IMG/VR virus record: IMGVR_UViG_3300010041_000001 | Coordinates: 1 to 25,228 of that record | Source of the DNA: a virus | DNA: 25,228 bases | Strand: one strand, 5' to 3' | Part shown: positions 17,965 to 25,228 of the stretch, one piece after another | How positions within the stretch are numbered: position 1 is the stretch's first letter | Layout: every line of letters starts with the position of its first letter | Position numbers and translations under genes: made by a program | Notes under the pieces: model-generated | What the model saw: the letters and a program-made list of their open reading frames with translations, nothing else | Told to the model about the DNA's origin: nothing | The model's database searches: none

Positions 17965-20571
17965 TTAAAATCCGTCTTGTTCAACTTCTTCTGAGTCATG
18001 GTAATCAAACTTTTTACATTTGCAATTCTCCCACTTTCCTCCAGCTGCATCTATTACCCAATGGCCAACTTGACAAGTATTTTCATACTTTATATTCTTT
18101 AGGAAACAGTATTCTGAAAGTGCATCTGAAATATGTTTTGTCTTTGGTATTGGTTTTCTGCCTAATTCGGTGAAGTATTTCTTTATACTTTCTTCAAACA
18201 CTTTATTAGGAACACATCCAACTTTATAGCTTCCAGACTTATTCTTTAAATCTTTATAAGTTTTCCAAGTTTCAATATGTTCATCTATAAATTCAAGAAT
18301 ATCGGAGCCGAAAGTTATTTCAAACTGTCTTACTTTACCTTCTTCTGAAAGTTCATTATTTTTAAGTACATATCCAGACTTAAACCATTGCTGAATACAT
18401 AATACTATAAATTGATCGTATCCTATCCAGTCTCCTTGATTCCAACAATCAGGAAATATACCTTTAAAATAACCATTGACACCGCCGACCTTTTTAAAGA
18501 AATCAGTAAATTCAAGGTTTATAACTCTTCTCTTAACACCACCATCATCTATACGGACAGCGTAATTTGTCACAACTACAAACTTAGGAGTTTCATTATA
18601 TCCAAGTACCATCCTATCCTTATACATCCTGTGAACTGTAATATCACCATCAGCTGCTTGCTTTAAAGTTTTCCAATCAAACCTTTTATTAGGATCCGAT
18701 ATTACGAATAACTTCTGATTTCTCCATCCTTGGAAGGTATCTTCATCTACATCACTACATTGAGAGCCAGGATATAAATAATAAGAAATACTATGGCTAA
18801 GCATCTCGAATAAAACGTTTTTACCAGTACCTCCACCTTGCCTGACATCTTCACACATTTCTGTACCAGCAATTATGTAACTCATTGACCTGTCCTTATA
18901 ATCGTGAACTAAATAACCTATTATACCCATCACATAGTCAAGCTTTTTATCCAACTCAACAGATAGTTGCAAAAACTTTAAATACTTACAATCTTCATCA
19001 TAAGGTATTAAGTCGTATGATCTGTTTTGTATTCTATCTTTGTGTATTAACTTTTTTAGGTTATTAAGTTTAGAATAAGGCATCAATATAACTGAATCTT
19101 TTGTTATCTTTAATATACCGTTTTTGAAATACTTGTAACAGATATATTTGCTGTCATGTAAGAACTCTTCGTCTTGTATTTTAACAAGTCTTTTACTAAC
19201 AACGTGAGACCAATATCTTGCAACGAATTCTTCAAACTTTCGGCATATTTCAGAATACAAATCGCCATCTTCTTCCTTTATATACGCTTTCAACTCGTTA
19301 TAGAAATCAGGTTCATTGTAATCCACAACAATACCACCAACGATACGACATAACACACTCATAGTGCTGTAAACTCTAAACCCTAATCCAGTCGCAATTT
19401 CTAATAATCCATTAAAGTCTATTTCAACAGAACCCCTATCACCGATATTCCAGAATATACCATAAGGATATAATTCATCTTGCTTCTGTTTTAACTCGTC
19501 AAGTAACTTTTTACCTTCATCAGATATATTTCCTGGAGTATTACTGCCATTTATTATAGACCTTTCAATTATCTGCTTTTCTACATTAGGTTTAAGTTTA
19601 CCGTAACCTTTTTCAACTAAATACCTAAAAGCTGACTTTTTATCACCATTAAACTGAAAGTGAGCTAATAAAGTAGCAGGGTTATAACCTCTTGGCGCAT
19701 CTAAGTTTGTTGAAGTAGTGAATACAAAGAAGACTCTTTTTTGATAATTAAATGATGCTGATATTCCAGTTCCTTTATCTGGACGAGTGAACCATGCAAA
19801 CCTGTTATTTGAATTAGGAAACTTAGACCAACCATTTGAAACCATAAGCTCTACAGGATCGCAAGTGCGATTATAATGTTCAAAAGGTGATTCGTCATAA
19901 GAATTAAATTCTACAGTGTTTATCTTTGGTGGTTCTTTTACTTCAATTATTTCATCATAAGATTTGAAAAAGTTTATAAAAGAGCACCTCTCTTCATAAG
20001 TAAACATAGGCACAGGCAAGTTCTTTACTACCTTGTAATTTAATGAAGGAGGTGCAACTATATAACCACCTTCGCCCCTTGTTTCTATAAAGCATTTTTT
20101 CTTTTGTTTAGGATTTGCTAAAAGTTCAGATTCAGTCGCATACCTGCTTGCAAGTTTCATATTACCAGAGACCTCTCCATCAACTCTATAAAGTAAATGG
20201 TATCCTCCTGAAGGAGTTTTATGAACTCTAAGTCTTGCAGCAATATCTGGATATGTTAACTTTAAGTCTTGAAATATTAATCCATCTATGCCTGGATAAT
20301 ATTTAGTATCCAAATCTATTACTTCTAAATGTCCACTGATGTTACCACATATAATAGCTACAGCTGTAGTTTTATATTGAGTATCCATCTCAAACCATAA
20401 CCTGTCTTTAGTTACGACCTTACTTTGAAACTCTTTCCAACCAGTATAAGGTGATTTGGCAGGAAATCTTTCTGGATTATTTTCATCAGGTCTATCACGC
20501 ACAGGTATTATGCTAAATCCTTCTGAAAGCAAAGTCTCAACTTCCCTCCAGACAGGTTCCATACCTTCCAT
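17965..20571 (-). CDS. Prim-pol primase fused to SF3 (D5-type) helicase
   Basis: 868 aa. The N-terminal bifunctional primase-polymerase domain (1-200) has GFSIIPV (18-24), the catalytic EVIDLD (83-88, Asp86/Asp88), TPSGGYHLLYRV (119-130, His125) and FIETRGEGGYIVAPPSL (161-177). The middle links through helical D5_N-like sequence (about 500-565). The C-terminal SF3 helicase has Walker A RQGGGTGKN (577-585), Walker B KLFVISDPN (620-628), motif C TPKFVVVTNY (661-670) and a following GGVKRRV (677-683) with likely arginine finger. A Cys/Lys-rich tail (WENCKCKKFDYHD) closes the protein. It should prime and unwind phage DNA. The upstream ATG three codons further in is an alternative start. Function is clear; the fold order is standard for phage/plasmid replication proteins. 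Confidence 0.92.
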   Translation of the reverse strand: MEGMEPVWREVETLLSEGFSIIPVRDRPDENNPERFPAKSPYTGWKEFQSKVVTKDRLWFEMDTQYKTTAVAIICGNISGHLEVIDLDTKYYPGIDGLIFQDLKLTYPDIAARLRVHKTPSGGYHLLYRVDGEVSGNMKLASRYATESELLANPKQKKKCFIETRGEGGYIVAPPSLNYKVVKNLPVPMFTYEERCSFINFFKSYDEIIEVKEPPKINTVEFNSYDESPFEHYNRTCDPVELMVSNGWSKFPNSNNRFAWFTRPDKGTGISASFNYQKRVFFVFTTSTNLDAPRGYNPATLLAHFQFNGDKKSAFRYLVEKGYGKLKPNVEKQIIERSIINGSNTPGNISDEGKKLLDELKQKQDELYPYGIFWNIGDRGSVEIDFNGLLEIATGLGFRVYSTMSVLCRIVGGIVVDYNEPDFYNELKAYIKEEDGDLYSEICRKFEEFVARYWSHVVSKRLVKIQDEEFLHDSKYICYKYFKNGILKITKDSVILMPYSKLNNLKKLIHKDRIQNRSYDLIPYDEDCKYLKFLQLSVELDKKLDYVMGIIGYLVHDYKDRSMSYIIAGTEMCEDVRQGGGTGKNVLFEMLSHSISYYLYPGSQCSDVDEDTFQGWRNQKLFVISDPNKRFDWKTLKQAADGDITVHRMYKDRMVLGYNETPKFVVVTNYAVRIDDGGVKRRVINLEFTDFFKKVGGVNGYFKGIFPDCWNQGDWIGYDQFIVLCIQQWFKSGYVLKNNELSEEGKVRQFEITFGSDILEFIDEHIETWKTYKDLKNKSGSYKVGCVPNKVFEESIKKYFTELGRKPIPKTKHISDALSEYCFLKNIKYENTCQVGHWVIDAAGGKWENCKCKKFDYHDSEEVEQDGF

Positions 20572-20590
20572 ACGACAAAGATTAAATGAG

Positions 20591-20674
20591 TCATCTTTTA
20601 TTCTTACGTTTTGAAAATATAAGAACTAAAAGGCAACTCCAATAAATTAGTAATATAATATCTAGAATTAACAT
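20591..20674 (-). CDS. 27-aa membrane peptide
   Basis: ATG at 20674 follows the preceding TAA directly (TAAATG), TGA at 20593-20591. MLILDIILLIYWSCLLVLIF is one hydrophobic helix, ending SKRKNKR. It lies between the degenerate frame at 20675 and the primase start. The tight stop-start junction suggests coupling. Function unknown. Confidence 0.48.
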   Translation of the reverse strand: MLILDIILLIYWSCLLVLIFSKRKNKR

Positions 20675-20961
20675 TTATAAGTCTATGTCAAGTATTTTTA
20701 CGTTAGTAAATTCATAATCTGGACTTAATATAATAACTTTGTAATTAGTTGTTATATTATTTATAGTTTGTTTAATGTTATCTAGAACATTTGGTTTGTT
20801 TTCTATATCATATAAAGTGATAGAAAACTGTTCAGGATTATGGTCTCCTAGTTGTTCAGATTAAATAAACAAACTAACCAACTTATTATAATTGACATAT
20901 TCTAAACTTGTTAATCTTTTCTTGTCAATTCTAATAGCCTTTGCAATTAATTGTTTGTGCT
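20675..20961 (-). pseudogene. Coding-like sequence broken by a missing start and an in-frame TAA
   Basis: One frame reads RRIKHKQLIAKAIRIDKKRL, then TSLEYVNYNKLVSLFI, a TAA (20863-20861), then SEQLGDHNPEQFSITLYDIE and on to VKILDIDL and a TAA at 20677-20675. Both halves look like real protein and would join smoothly if the TAA were CAA (Gln). No start codon opens the frame. It is the -1 frame of the preceding 80-aa gene, whose end contains a run of seven A followed by an AGGAGG. A broken gene, or a frameshifted and read-through extension of the 80-aa gene, are the two readings. Confidence 0.5.
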
Positions 20962-21204
20962 TTATCCTCCTACCGTTTTTTTGCATTCTTCTAATATTTT
21001 TATTGAATCTTCTTCAGCTTGTTTTTGAGTGTCATAAACAAAGTCAGTTCCCCATATTCTTCTTTGGAAAGTTTGTTCACGGCGCTCATAAAAAGATATA
21101 TCAAACTTATTGTTTACGTTTTTGTATATTTCAATAAGTAATAATCCGCCAGTTTGTGCTGAAATTATTTGCTCTGATTCTAACTTTGGTACTTTCATTT
21201 TCAT
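20962..21204 (-). CDS. Small unknown protein
   Basis: 80 aa. MKMKVPKLESEQIISAQTGG is followed by a beta strand pair (LLLIEIYKNVNNKFDISFYE), WGTDFVYDTQKQAEEDSIKI and LEECKKTVGG. The ATG overlaps the TGA of the helicase gene by four bases. Near the 3' end an A7 run could allow slippage into the frame described at 20675-20961. No family recognised. Confidence 0.65.
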   Translation of the reverse strand: MKMKVPKLESEQIISAQTGGLLLIEIYKNVNNKFDISFYERREQTFQRRIWGTDFVYDTQKQAEEDSIKILEECKKTVGG

Positions 21205-22670
21205 TTTAGTTTAAAGTCGTTAAATTCTATCGGTTCAGACGTTATAAGCTGAATTTGATGGTCTATCCAACCGTTTTTATAGCCCATTGATTTAGCGAAA
21301 TCTCTAAGCCATCCTTCCCTTTTCTGCTCTTGAGAACGGGCTATTCTCATTGCAAATTGACCTTTATTTTTCAATCTTGCGTATAATGCAAGTTCTTCTG
21401 CATTTAACTCACTAAGCTTCTTTCCTATTAAGGATTGATACTTTTCTGTTAATTCAACTAGTAATCCATCCTTCTTTTGTTTTTCAGTTAGTGGCAATTC
21501 AAAGGAGCAATATGGACAAACTCTTGCAGACGCTGCTATTATTGCCATGCAACTAGGGCAGTTCTTTACTGGAGGAGCTCCAAGAGGTTTATCTCCTTTC
21601 TTTGGAGCTTTCCATAACTTGTTCCAATCCCTATCCCAGTCCCATAAACCATGCTTTTGCCAGTTGCTACCATAATCTAAAGCTGTAAAAGATTGCTTCA
21701 TATCTGAAGGTCTTGAACCTCTTCCAAGCATTTGAAGAAATAGAGCTAAAGACGTGGTGGCCCTGTTCAAAACTATCAAGTCTACAACGGGATAGTCATA
21801 ACCTTTTGTTAATTGCCCAACTGATACACAAATATTTATACCAGAGTTTTCTGTATCAAACTCTTTCATTAAAGCAGAGTCAATAGAATGAGTTTTAGAT
21901 ACTTTAAATCCAGCTTCACACAAGTCTTTATGCAAAAGATCACAATGGTCAATGCTAGAACAAAATATTAGACATTTTTTATAAGGAATCTTATTCAAAT
22001 CTTCATATAAGCCATTAAAAACATCCTGATTATAAAAAGCTAACATTTGTGATTTCTCAGTATATTCTCCATTTTGTATCTTTAAGAAGTCGTGCCTAAT
22101 CCCAACCCTTGCATAGTGTCTGTATGGAACTAAAGCTTGTTCTTGTATTAGTTCTTGTACTTGAGGACCTGTTACCAAAGTTTGGTATATTAAAGGGAGA
22201 TGTTTTGATGTTCTCCAAACAGGTGTAGCAGTAAATCCTATTAATTTAGCAGACGGAATTTCAAATAATATTTTTGAATGAGTCCCCATGTGGGCTTCAT
22301 CTGTTATAACCAAAAGTTCGTTTTTGAAATTATTAAACTGCCTTAATATCATAGGCCTTTTATTCAATGTTTGAGCCATCGCTACATACGCCATTCCTTT
22401 TTCTATTTTAATAGCATCGCTGCATCCAGCATTTAGCTCTATGCCTCCAACTTCATTTTGAATCTGAGAAAATATCTTTTTGGACTCTGTTAATATTAAA
22501 ACAGGTCGCTCCTTTTCAAGAGCGGCCTGTGTAATAGATATAAATACTTTTGTTTTGCCTCCACCAGTAGGTAACTGGGCAAGAACAGATTTGTTTGTTC
22601 TAAAAGCCTGCCTTATGTTTTCTTTAAATTCATTCTGGTATTTGCGGAGAGTAAAGTTCATAAACAACAT
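21201..22670 (-). CDS. DEAH-box SF2 helicase with zinc finger
   Basis: 489 aa. Motifs in order: Q-like RKYQ (9-12), Walker A LPTGGGKT (33-40), DEAH (124-127), FTATP (146-150), a RecA2 domain with CVSVGQLTKGYDYP (281-294) and motif VI QMLGRGSRP (313-321). Then a four-Cys zinc site CPSC...CPYC (371-374 and 385-388), and a C-terminal basic helical part. This is the RadD/UvrB-like type seen in many phages as a replication or recombination helicase. The ATG three codons later (MNFTLRKYQ) is an equally good start. It stands between SSB and the primase in the replication module. Confidence 0.9.
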   Translation of the reverse strand: MLFMNFTLRKYQNEFKENIRQAFRTNKSVLAQLPTGGGKTKVFISITQAALEKERPVLILTESKKIFSQIQNEVGGIELNAGCSDAIKIEKGMAYVAMAQTLNKRPMILRQFNNFKNELLVITDEAHMGTHSKILFEIPSAKLIGFTATPVWRTSKHLPLIYQTLVTGPQVQELIQEQALVPYRHYARVGIRHDFLKIQNGEYTEKSQMLAFYNQDVFNGLYEDLNKIPYKKCLIFCSSIDHCDLLHKDLCEAGFKVSKTHSIDSALMKEFDTENSGINICVSVGQLTKGYDYPVVDLIVLNRATTSLALFLQMLGRGSRPSDMKQSFTALDYGSNWQKHGLWDWDRDWNKLWKAPKKGDKPLGAPPVKNCPSCMAIIAASARVCPYCSFELPLTEKQKKDGLLVELTEKYQSLIGKKLSELNAEELALYARLKNKGQFAMRIARSQEQKREGWLRDFAKSMGYKNGWIDHQIQLITSEPIEFNDFKLK

Positions 22671-22698
22671 TTAACACTTGAAAAAATCTACAAATTTA

Positions 22699-23100
22699 TT
22701 AAAAAGGTAGATCATCTTCTACTCCTGTGTTTGCAGCTGCTGGCTGTTGTTCTGTATTACCAGATGATTCTTGTTGTCCTGATTTGCTCCCTCCAAGCAA
22801 TTGTACGTTTAAAACTCTCAAAGAAAATGCTACACCTGTAGAACCGTCATTTCTGGTGAATGTCTTTACACTAGGAAAGCCTTCTACATAAATTTGTGAA
22901 CCTTTTTTCAAGTACTCAACTATCTTTGTTGACTCTGTCCACCATGAACAATCTACCCATGTGGTTTTTTCTACATTTTCACCTTGGCTGTCTTTGTATT
23001 TTTCAGTATGAGCTACGCTGAAATTTATAACCTTTTTTCCATTAACATTGTTAACAGAGCAATCTTTCCCTAAGTTTCCTATTGCTATAGTCTTTAGCAT
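22699..23100 (-). CDS. ssb: Single-stranded DNA-binding protein
   Basis: 133 aa. The OB-fold of bacterial/phage SSB: MLKTIAIGNLGKD, KVINFSVAHTEKYKD, TTWVDCSWWTES, IVEYLKKGSQIYVEGFPSVK, then ALSL-like FSLRVLNVQLLG. A flexible Gly/Gln/Ser linker follows (SKSGQQESSGNTEQQ). The end, VEDDLPF, is the acidic tip that recruits partner proteins. It binds and protects single-stranded DNA during replication. Length is slightly short of cellular SSB, typical for Bacteroidetes-phage versions. Confidence 0.95.
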   Translation of the reverse strand: MLKTIAIGNLGKDCSVNNVNGKKVINFSVAHTEKYKDSQGENVEKTTWVDCSWWTESTKIVEYLKKGSQIYVEGFPSVKTFTRNDGSTGVAFSLRVLNVQLLGGSKSGQQESSGNTEQQPAAANTGVEDDLPF

Positions 23101-23117
23101 TTGAATTTATTTAATAT

Positions 23118-23447
23118 TTAAAAATCAGTTAACATACTTTTTGCTGGTGTAGAAAAGCCTTTTGTTATATCGTCGATAGCTTTCTTTACGGTTTCGTAAC
23201 TCTTTCTGTGCCCAGATTGCTCTTCTGAATGTATGCAAGCCACAACACCTTGGGTTAATGCTGTCAATAAAGACTGGTAACCAAGTGCAGTAAAGTCTCC
23301 ATCTGTAGTAAAATATTTGTCTTGATCTAAGTTTTCACTTATTTCAAGGCGTATGTCTGTTGCCACGTGGCTAGACGTTTTAGTTCCAACTTCATGCTTT
23401 AGTGTAAGCCTGACTAAGCCTATTATCTCAAATTGTAGTGCTGGCAT
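23118..23447 (-). CDS. Unknown protein of the replication module
   Basis: 109 aa, unrecognised. MPALQFEIIGLVRLTLKHEV, TATDIRLEIS-like strands and a helix GYQSLLTALTQGVVACIH, with a C-terminal KKAIDDITKGF. Its start overlaps the stop of the gene at 23428 by 20 bases, and it lies 17 bases before ssb, so it probably acts with SSB in replication or recombination. Confidence 0.7.
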   Translation of the reverse strand: MPALQFEIIGLVRLTLKHEVGTKTSSHVATDIRLEISENLDQDKYFTTDGDFTALGYQSLLTALTQGVVACIHSEEQSGHRKSYETVKKAIDDITKGFSTPAKSMLTDF

Positions 23448-23730
23448 AATAACTTTGATTTGTTATTAATTCAGTTGTTACTTTTAACTTGTTTATGTTT
23501 GTTATTAACGATATCTGTTGCTGACATTCTGTGTAATCTATAACAACGCGACTTCTATTAAAATCTCTCATTTCGTTAAACACAAACATAGATAATTGCT
23601 TACTGAAATTATCCCTTATTTGTACAAGTCTTTTTTCAGCTTTGCTTTCTGGAACTACTTCACATACTTCAAATATAGGCGAAATTGCAGTGATTTTAAC
23701 ATTGTTTTCTTGTTTTTTTTTGCTTGACAT
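23428..23730 (-). CDS. Unknown protein of the replication module
   Basis: 100 aa, unrecognised. The basic N-terminus MSSKKKQENNVKITAISPIF is followed by a long helix (KRLVQIRDNFSKQLSMFVFN) and beta/coil SRVVIDYTECQQQISLITNI. It lies 19 bases after the clamp-like gene and overlaps the next gene by 20 bases. Confidence 0.66.
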   Translation of the reverse strand: MSSKKKQENNVKITAISPIFEVCEVVPESKAEKRLVQIRDNFSKQLSMFVFNEMRDFNRSRVVIDYTECQQQISLITNINKLKVTTELITNQSYYASTTI

Positions 23731-23749
23731 ATTGTTACTTATTTATTTT

Positions 23750-24844
23750 TTACACTACTAATGTCGAAAATATACCTAAAAACTTTTCGTCTTCTGTTGT
23801 CCATAAGGTTAAAAACCCTTTTGACAAAGCGCCAACACAAGGAGAAAATCTCATCTTGCTATATGGTAAAGGCTTCATATAATCCATAGTAATCCTATGA
23901 TTGAATTTTATAGGGTCTGTAAGCTCAAAATGCCCTGAAGAGTAGAAATTCGTATCACCACCTACATGGAAATCATTATCTGAAAGATTCAACGTCATTC
24001 TACCATCAGAACAACCAGGCAACCCTTGAACCTTTGTTCGTTTTAGTATACATTCTGGTATCTTAGACGTAGCACTTTTGCTTGTAAGTTCGCAAAACTT
24101 TATTAAGTCAAACTTTTCAAACTCAAACCATTGGTCTTTACTAACAAACTCAAACCTTGAATTAAATGCAGGCGTCTCAACTTCAGGTTTCACAAATCCG
24201 TAAGTTAAGAAATTGTTACCAAAGAAGTTGTAATTTTGATACTTGAAATAATCCATATCGCCTAAATTATTTATCATGGCCACTTGTTCTGGTGATAGTA
24301 TTACTTCAGGAAGTGATTTGTCCCCTATATTATAGGAAAACATATTGAAAGCATCTGTGCTAAATATAAAACCATCCTTTATATGTATAAAGAATAGAGG
24401 ATGGTTATTGTCTAATTCAGATGTATTTTGAGCTGCAACATTCATCAAAGTTATCACTTCCCTTGAAAATTTACCTGGACTTTCTTGTGTATCAAAGTCT
24501 GGATACTTTGGATACAAGTTTATATCCAACACAGGGTATGACATTTTTAACATTCCATCAGATATCTGAATAAGATTTTCTTCAATATACTCAAAAGAAA
24601 GAATATCTTTAGTAGTGTAATCTAAAAATCCATTTAGTATCTTATCGTCAATAAGTATTTCTACTCCCGTGTCAACAAATAACTTGTATTGGCAATATGA
24701 TTTATAATTAGTTTTTATAAGCCTGTTGTTTTCTAACTTTGAAAATGCAAGTATTGGATAGGTATTGTCTCCTTTTATATTTCTGCTGTTTTGTTGGAAA
24801 GATCTTAAGTCTGATACTTTTAGTTGTACTTTGTATTGCTGCAT
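23750..24844 (-). CDS. Probable sliding clamp (DnaN-like)
   Basis: 364 aa, nearly the length of bacterial beta clamps (~366 aa). The layout fits three clamp repeats: LRSFQQNSRNIKGDNTYPIL in the first, FSREVITLMNVAAQNTSELD with FIHIKDGFIFSTDAFNMFSY in the second (the typical helix then L-x-x-x-G-x-x-ATD-x-x-R-like segment), and NHRITMDYMKPLPYSKMRFS with GFLTLWTTEDEKFLGIFSTL at the end (the closing strand of domain 3). Identity by eye is low, so the call is tentative. A clamp without a polymerase in the window suggests a host or distantly encoded polymerase partner. It is followed by the unknowns at 23.7-23.1 kb and ssb. Confidence 0.6.
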   Translation of the reverse strand: MQQYKVQLKVSDLRSFQQNSRNIKGDNTYPILAFSKLENNRLIKTNYKSYCQYKLFVDTGVEILIDDKILNGFLDYTTKDILSFEYIEENLIQISDGMLKMSYPVLDINLYPKYPDFDTQESPGKFSREVITLMNVAAQNTSELDNNHPLFFIHIKDGFIFSTDAFNMFSYNIGDKSLPEVILSPEQVAMINNLGDMDYFKYQNYNFFGNNFLTYGFVKPEVETPAFNSRFEFVSKDQWFEFEKFDLIKFCELTSKSATSKIPECILKRTKVQGLPGCSDGRMTLNLSDNDFHVGGDTNFYSSGHFELTDPIKFNHRITMDYMKPLPYSKMRFSPCVGALSKGFLTLWTTEDEKFLGIFSTLVV

Positions 24845-24855
24845 ATCTTTTTAGT

Positions 24856-25228
24856 TTAAAATAATTTACTTTGCACCTTTGGCGTAAAAGAAGCATCATA
24901 ACGGCCGTTTTGCCCCTTTGGGTAGGAAAGTACAGGATAAGGTAACGCTTGCCGCATTTGTTTAACTTCTTTCTTATTTCCGATAAAATAAAAGTATCTA
25001 TGCTTAGCTGTTGAGTTACCGACTTCATAACCATTTTCTATTGCTGTATCTTTGCCACAAGAACCATACTTTGAAAATAAAGTTCTTGGGTGGAAGTTTT
25101 TACCGTTTTTCTTGTACTCCATATTTTCACCAGACATTCCAGTATATATCCAGTTAGTTGCTTGATAAATATAGCCATGGTGATTTTGCCCTGAGTCAGC
25201 GTAAGATATTATAGCGACAGGTTTAGTA
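24856..25228 (-). CDS. Mom-like DNA modification protein (N-terminus cut by window edge)
   Basis: The frame is open to the right edge and gives 123 visible residues. It begins KPVAIISYADSGQNHHGYIY, then QATNWIYTGMSGE. Later come KNFHPRTLFSKYG, KHRYFYFIG and ALPYPVLSYPK near the C-terminus. The sequence S-x-AD-x-x-x-x-H-x-G-x-IYQA-NW-x-Y-x-G, then HPR, K-x-RY-x-x-x, PYP is that of phage Mu Mom and its relatives, GNAT-fold proteins that turn adenine in phage DNA into a carbamoylmethyl derivative and so block restriction enzymes. An ATG at 25137 gives a shorter frame, but the coding signal clearly goes on upstream. It leads the replication module here. Confidence 0.78.
   Translation of the reverse strand, partial: TKPVAIISYADSGQNHHGYIYQATNWIYTGMSGENMEYKKNGKNFHPRTLFSKYGSCGKDTAIENGYEVGNSTAKHRYFYFIGNKKEVKQMRQALPYPVLSYPKGQNGRYDASFTPKVQSKLF

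Noticed and set aside
17465-20863. Genome-wide TAA recoding to Gln
   Set aside because: TAA ends many genes cleanly with the next ATG overlapping or a few bases away (for example TAATG at 4638-4634), so the standard code holds. The two in-frame TAA cases are treated as local events.
1-25228. tRNA or rRNA genes
   Set aside because: No cloverleaf with a T-loop GTTCRA core and matching acceptor stem, and no rRNA-like stretch, was seen on either strand.

Overview
The window reads as part of a double-stranded DNA tailed-phage genome (or a prophage) whose host belongs to the Bacteroidetes. Three things point there. Nearly every gene is on the minus strand, is small, and is packed with ATGA/TAATG overlaps or gaps of a few bases. 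Terminase, ThyX, SSB, a prim-pol/SF3 helicase and a DEAH helicase are all present. The promoters match the Bacteroidetes primary-sigma consensus (TTTG at -33, TAnnTTTG at -7), and most genes lack Shine-Dalgarno sequences. The DNA is very AT-rich and the standard code is used.

Layout, in the minus-strand direction of transcription (right to left). (1) 25.2-15.2 kb: replication and nucleotide module. It starts with a Mom-like DNA-modification protein cut by the window edge, then a probable sliding clamp, two unknowns, SSB, a DEAH-box helicase with a zinc finger, a prim-pol/SF3 helicase, many small unknown or membrane proteins, a DUF4031 protein and ThyX. (2) 14.4-12.0 kb: a 323-aa unknown, a coiled-coil protein, a roughly 400-bp gene-free stretch with DnaA-box-like sites (candidate origin), and a VRR-NUC nuclease. 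(3) 11.9-10.2 kb: small and large terminase subunits behind their own promoter. (4) 10.2-5.4 kb: an unusual region of short single genes. Each has a near-identical promoter (extended TTTG, 19-20 bp, TATATTTG) and an A/C-rich leader, and several have intrinsic terminators. Two arrays of a GC-rich 13-bp repeat (core CCCAGTGGG) lie here. One directly follows a stop codon. The other sits inside a candidate structured RNA on the plus strand that ends in a perfect terminator. (5) 5.3-0.6 kb: one long operon of about 15 small unknown genes, starting at a clear promoter and ending with an SPFH-domain lipoprotein and a terminator. (6) 0.57-0 kb: a new promoter, a DnaA-domain-IV-like protein, and the start of a DUF1643 protein.

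How the parts may fit (inference): the 5.4-10.2 kb block with strong host-type promoters looks like an early or accessory region. The origin-like stretch, the DnaA-like protein, prim-pol helicase, clamp and SSB would drive replication. ThyX would supply dTMP, and the Mom-like protein would modify DNA against restriction. No portal, capsid or tail gene and no replicative DNA polymerase is visible, so those modules lie outside the window.

Three loci in the replication half look interrupted by one-base shifts or in-frame stops (15.3, 17.5 and 20.8 kb). They are either decaying genes, sequencing errors or recoding sites. All assignments come from reading motifs by eye; no database search was run.
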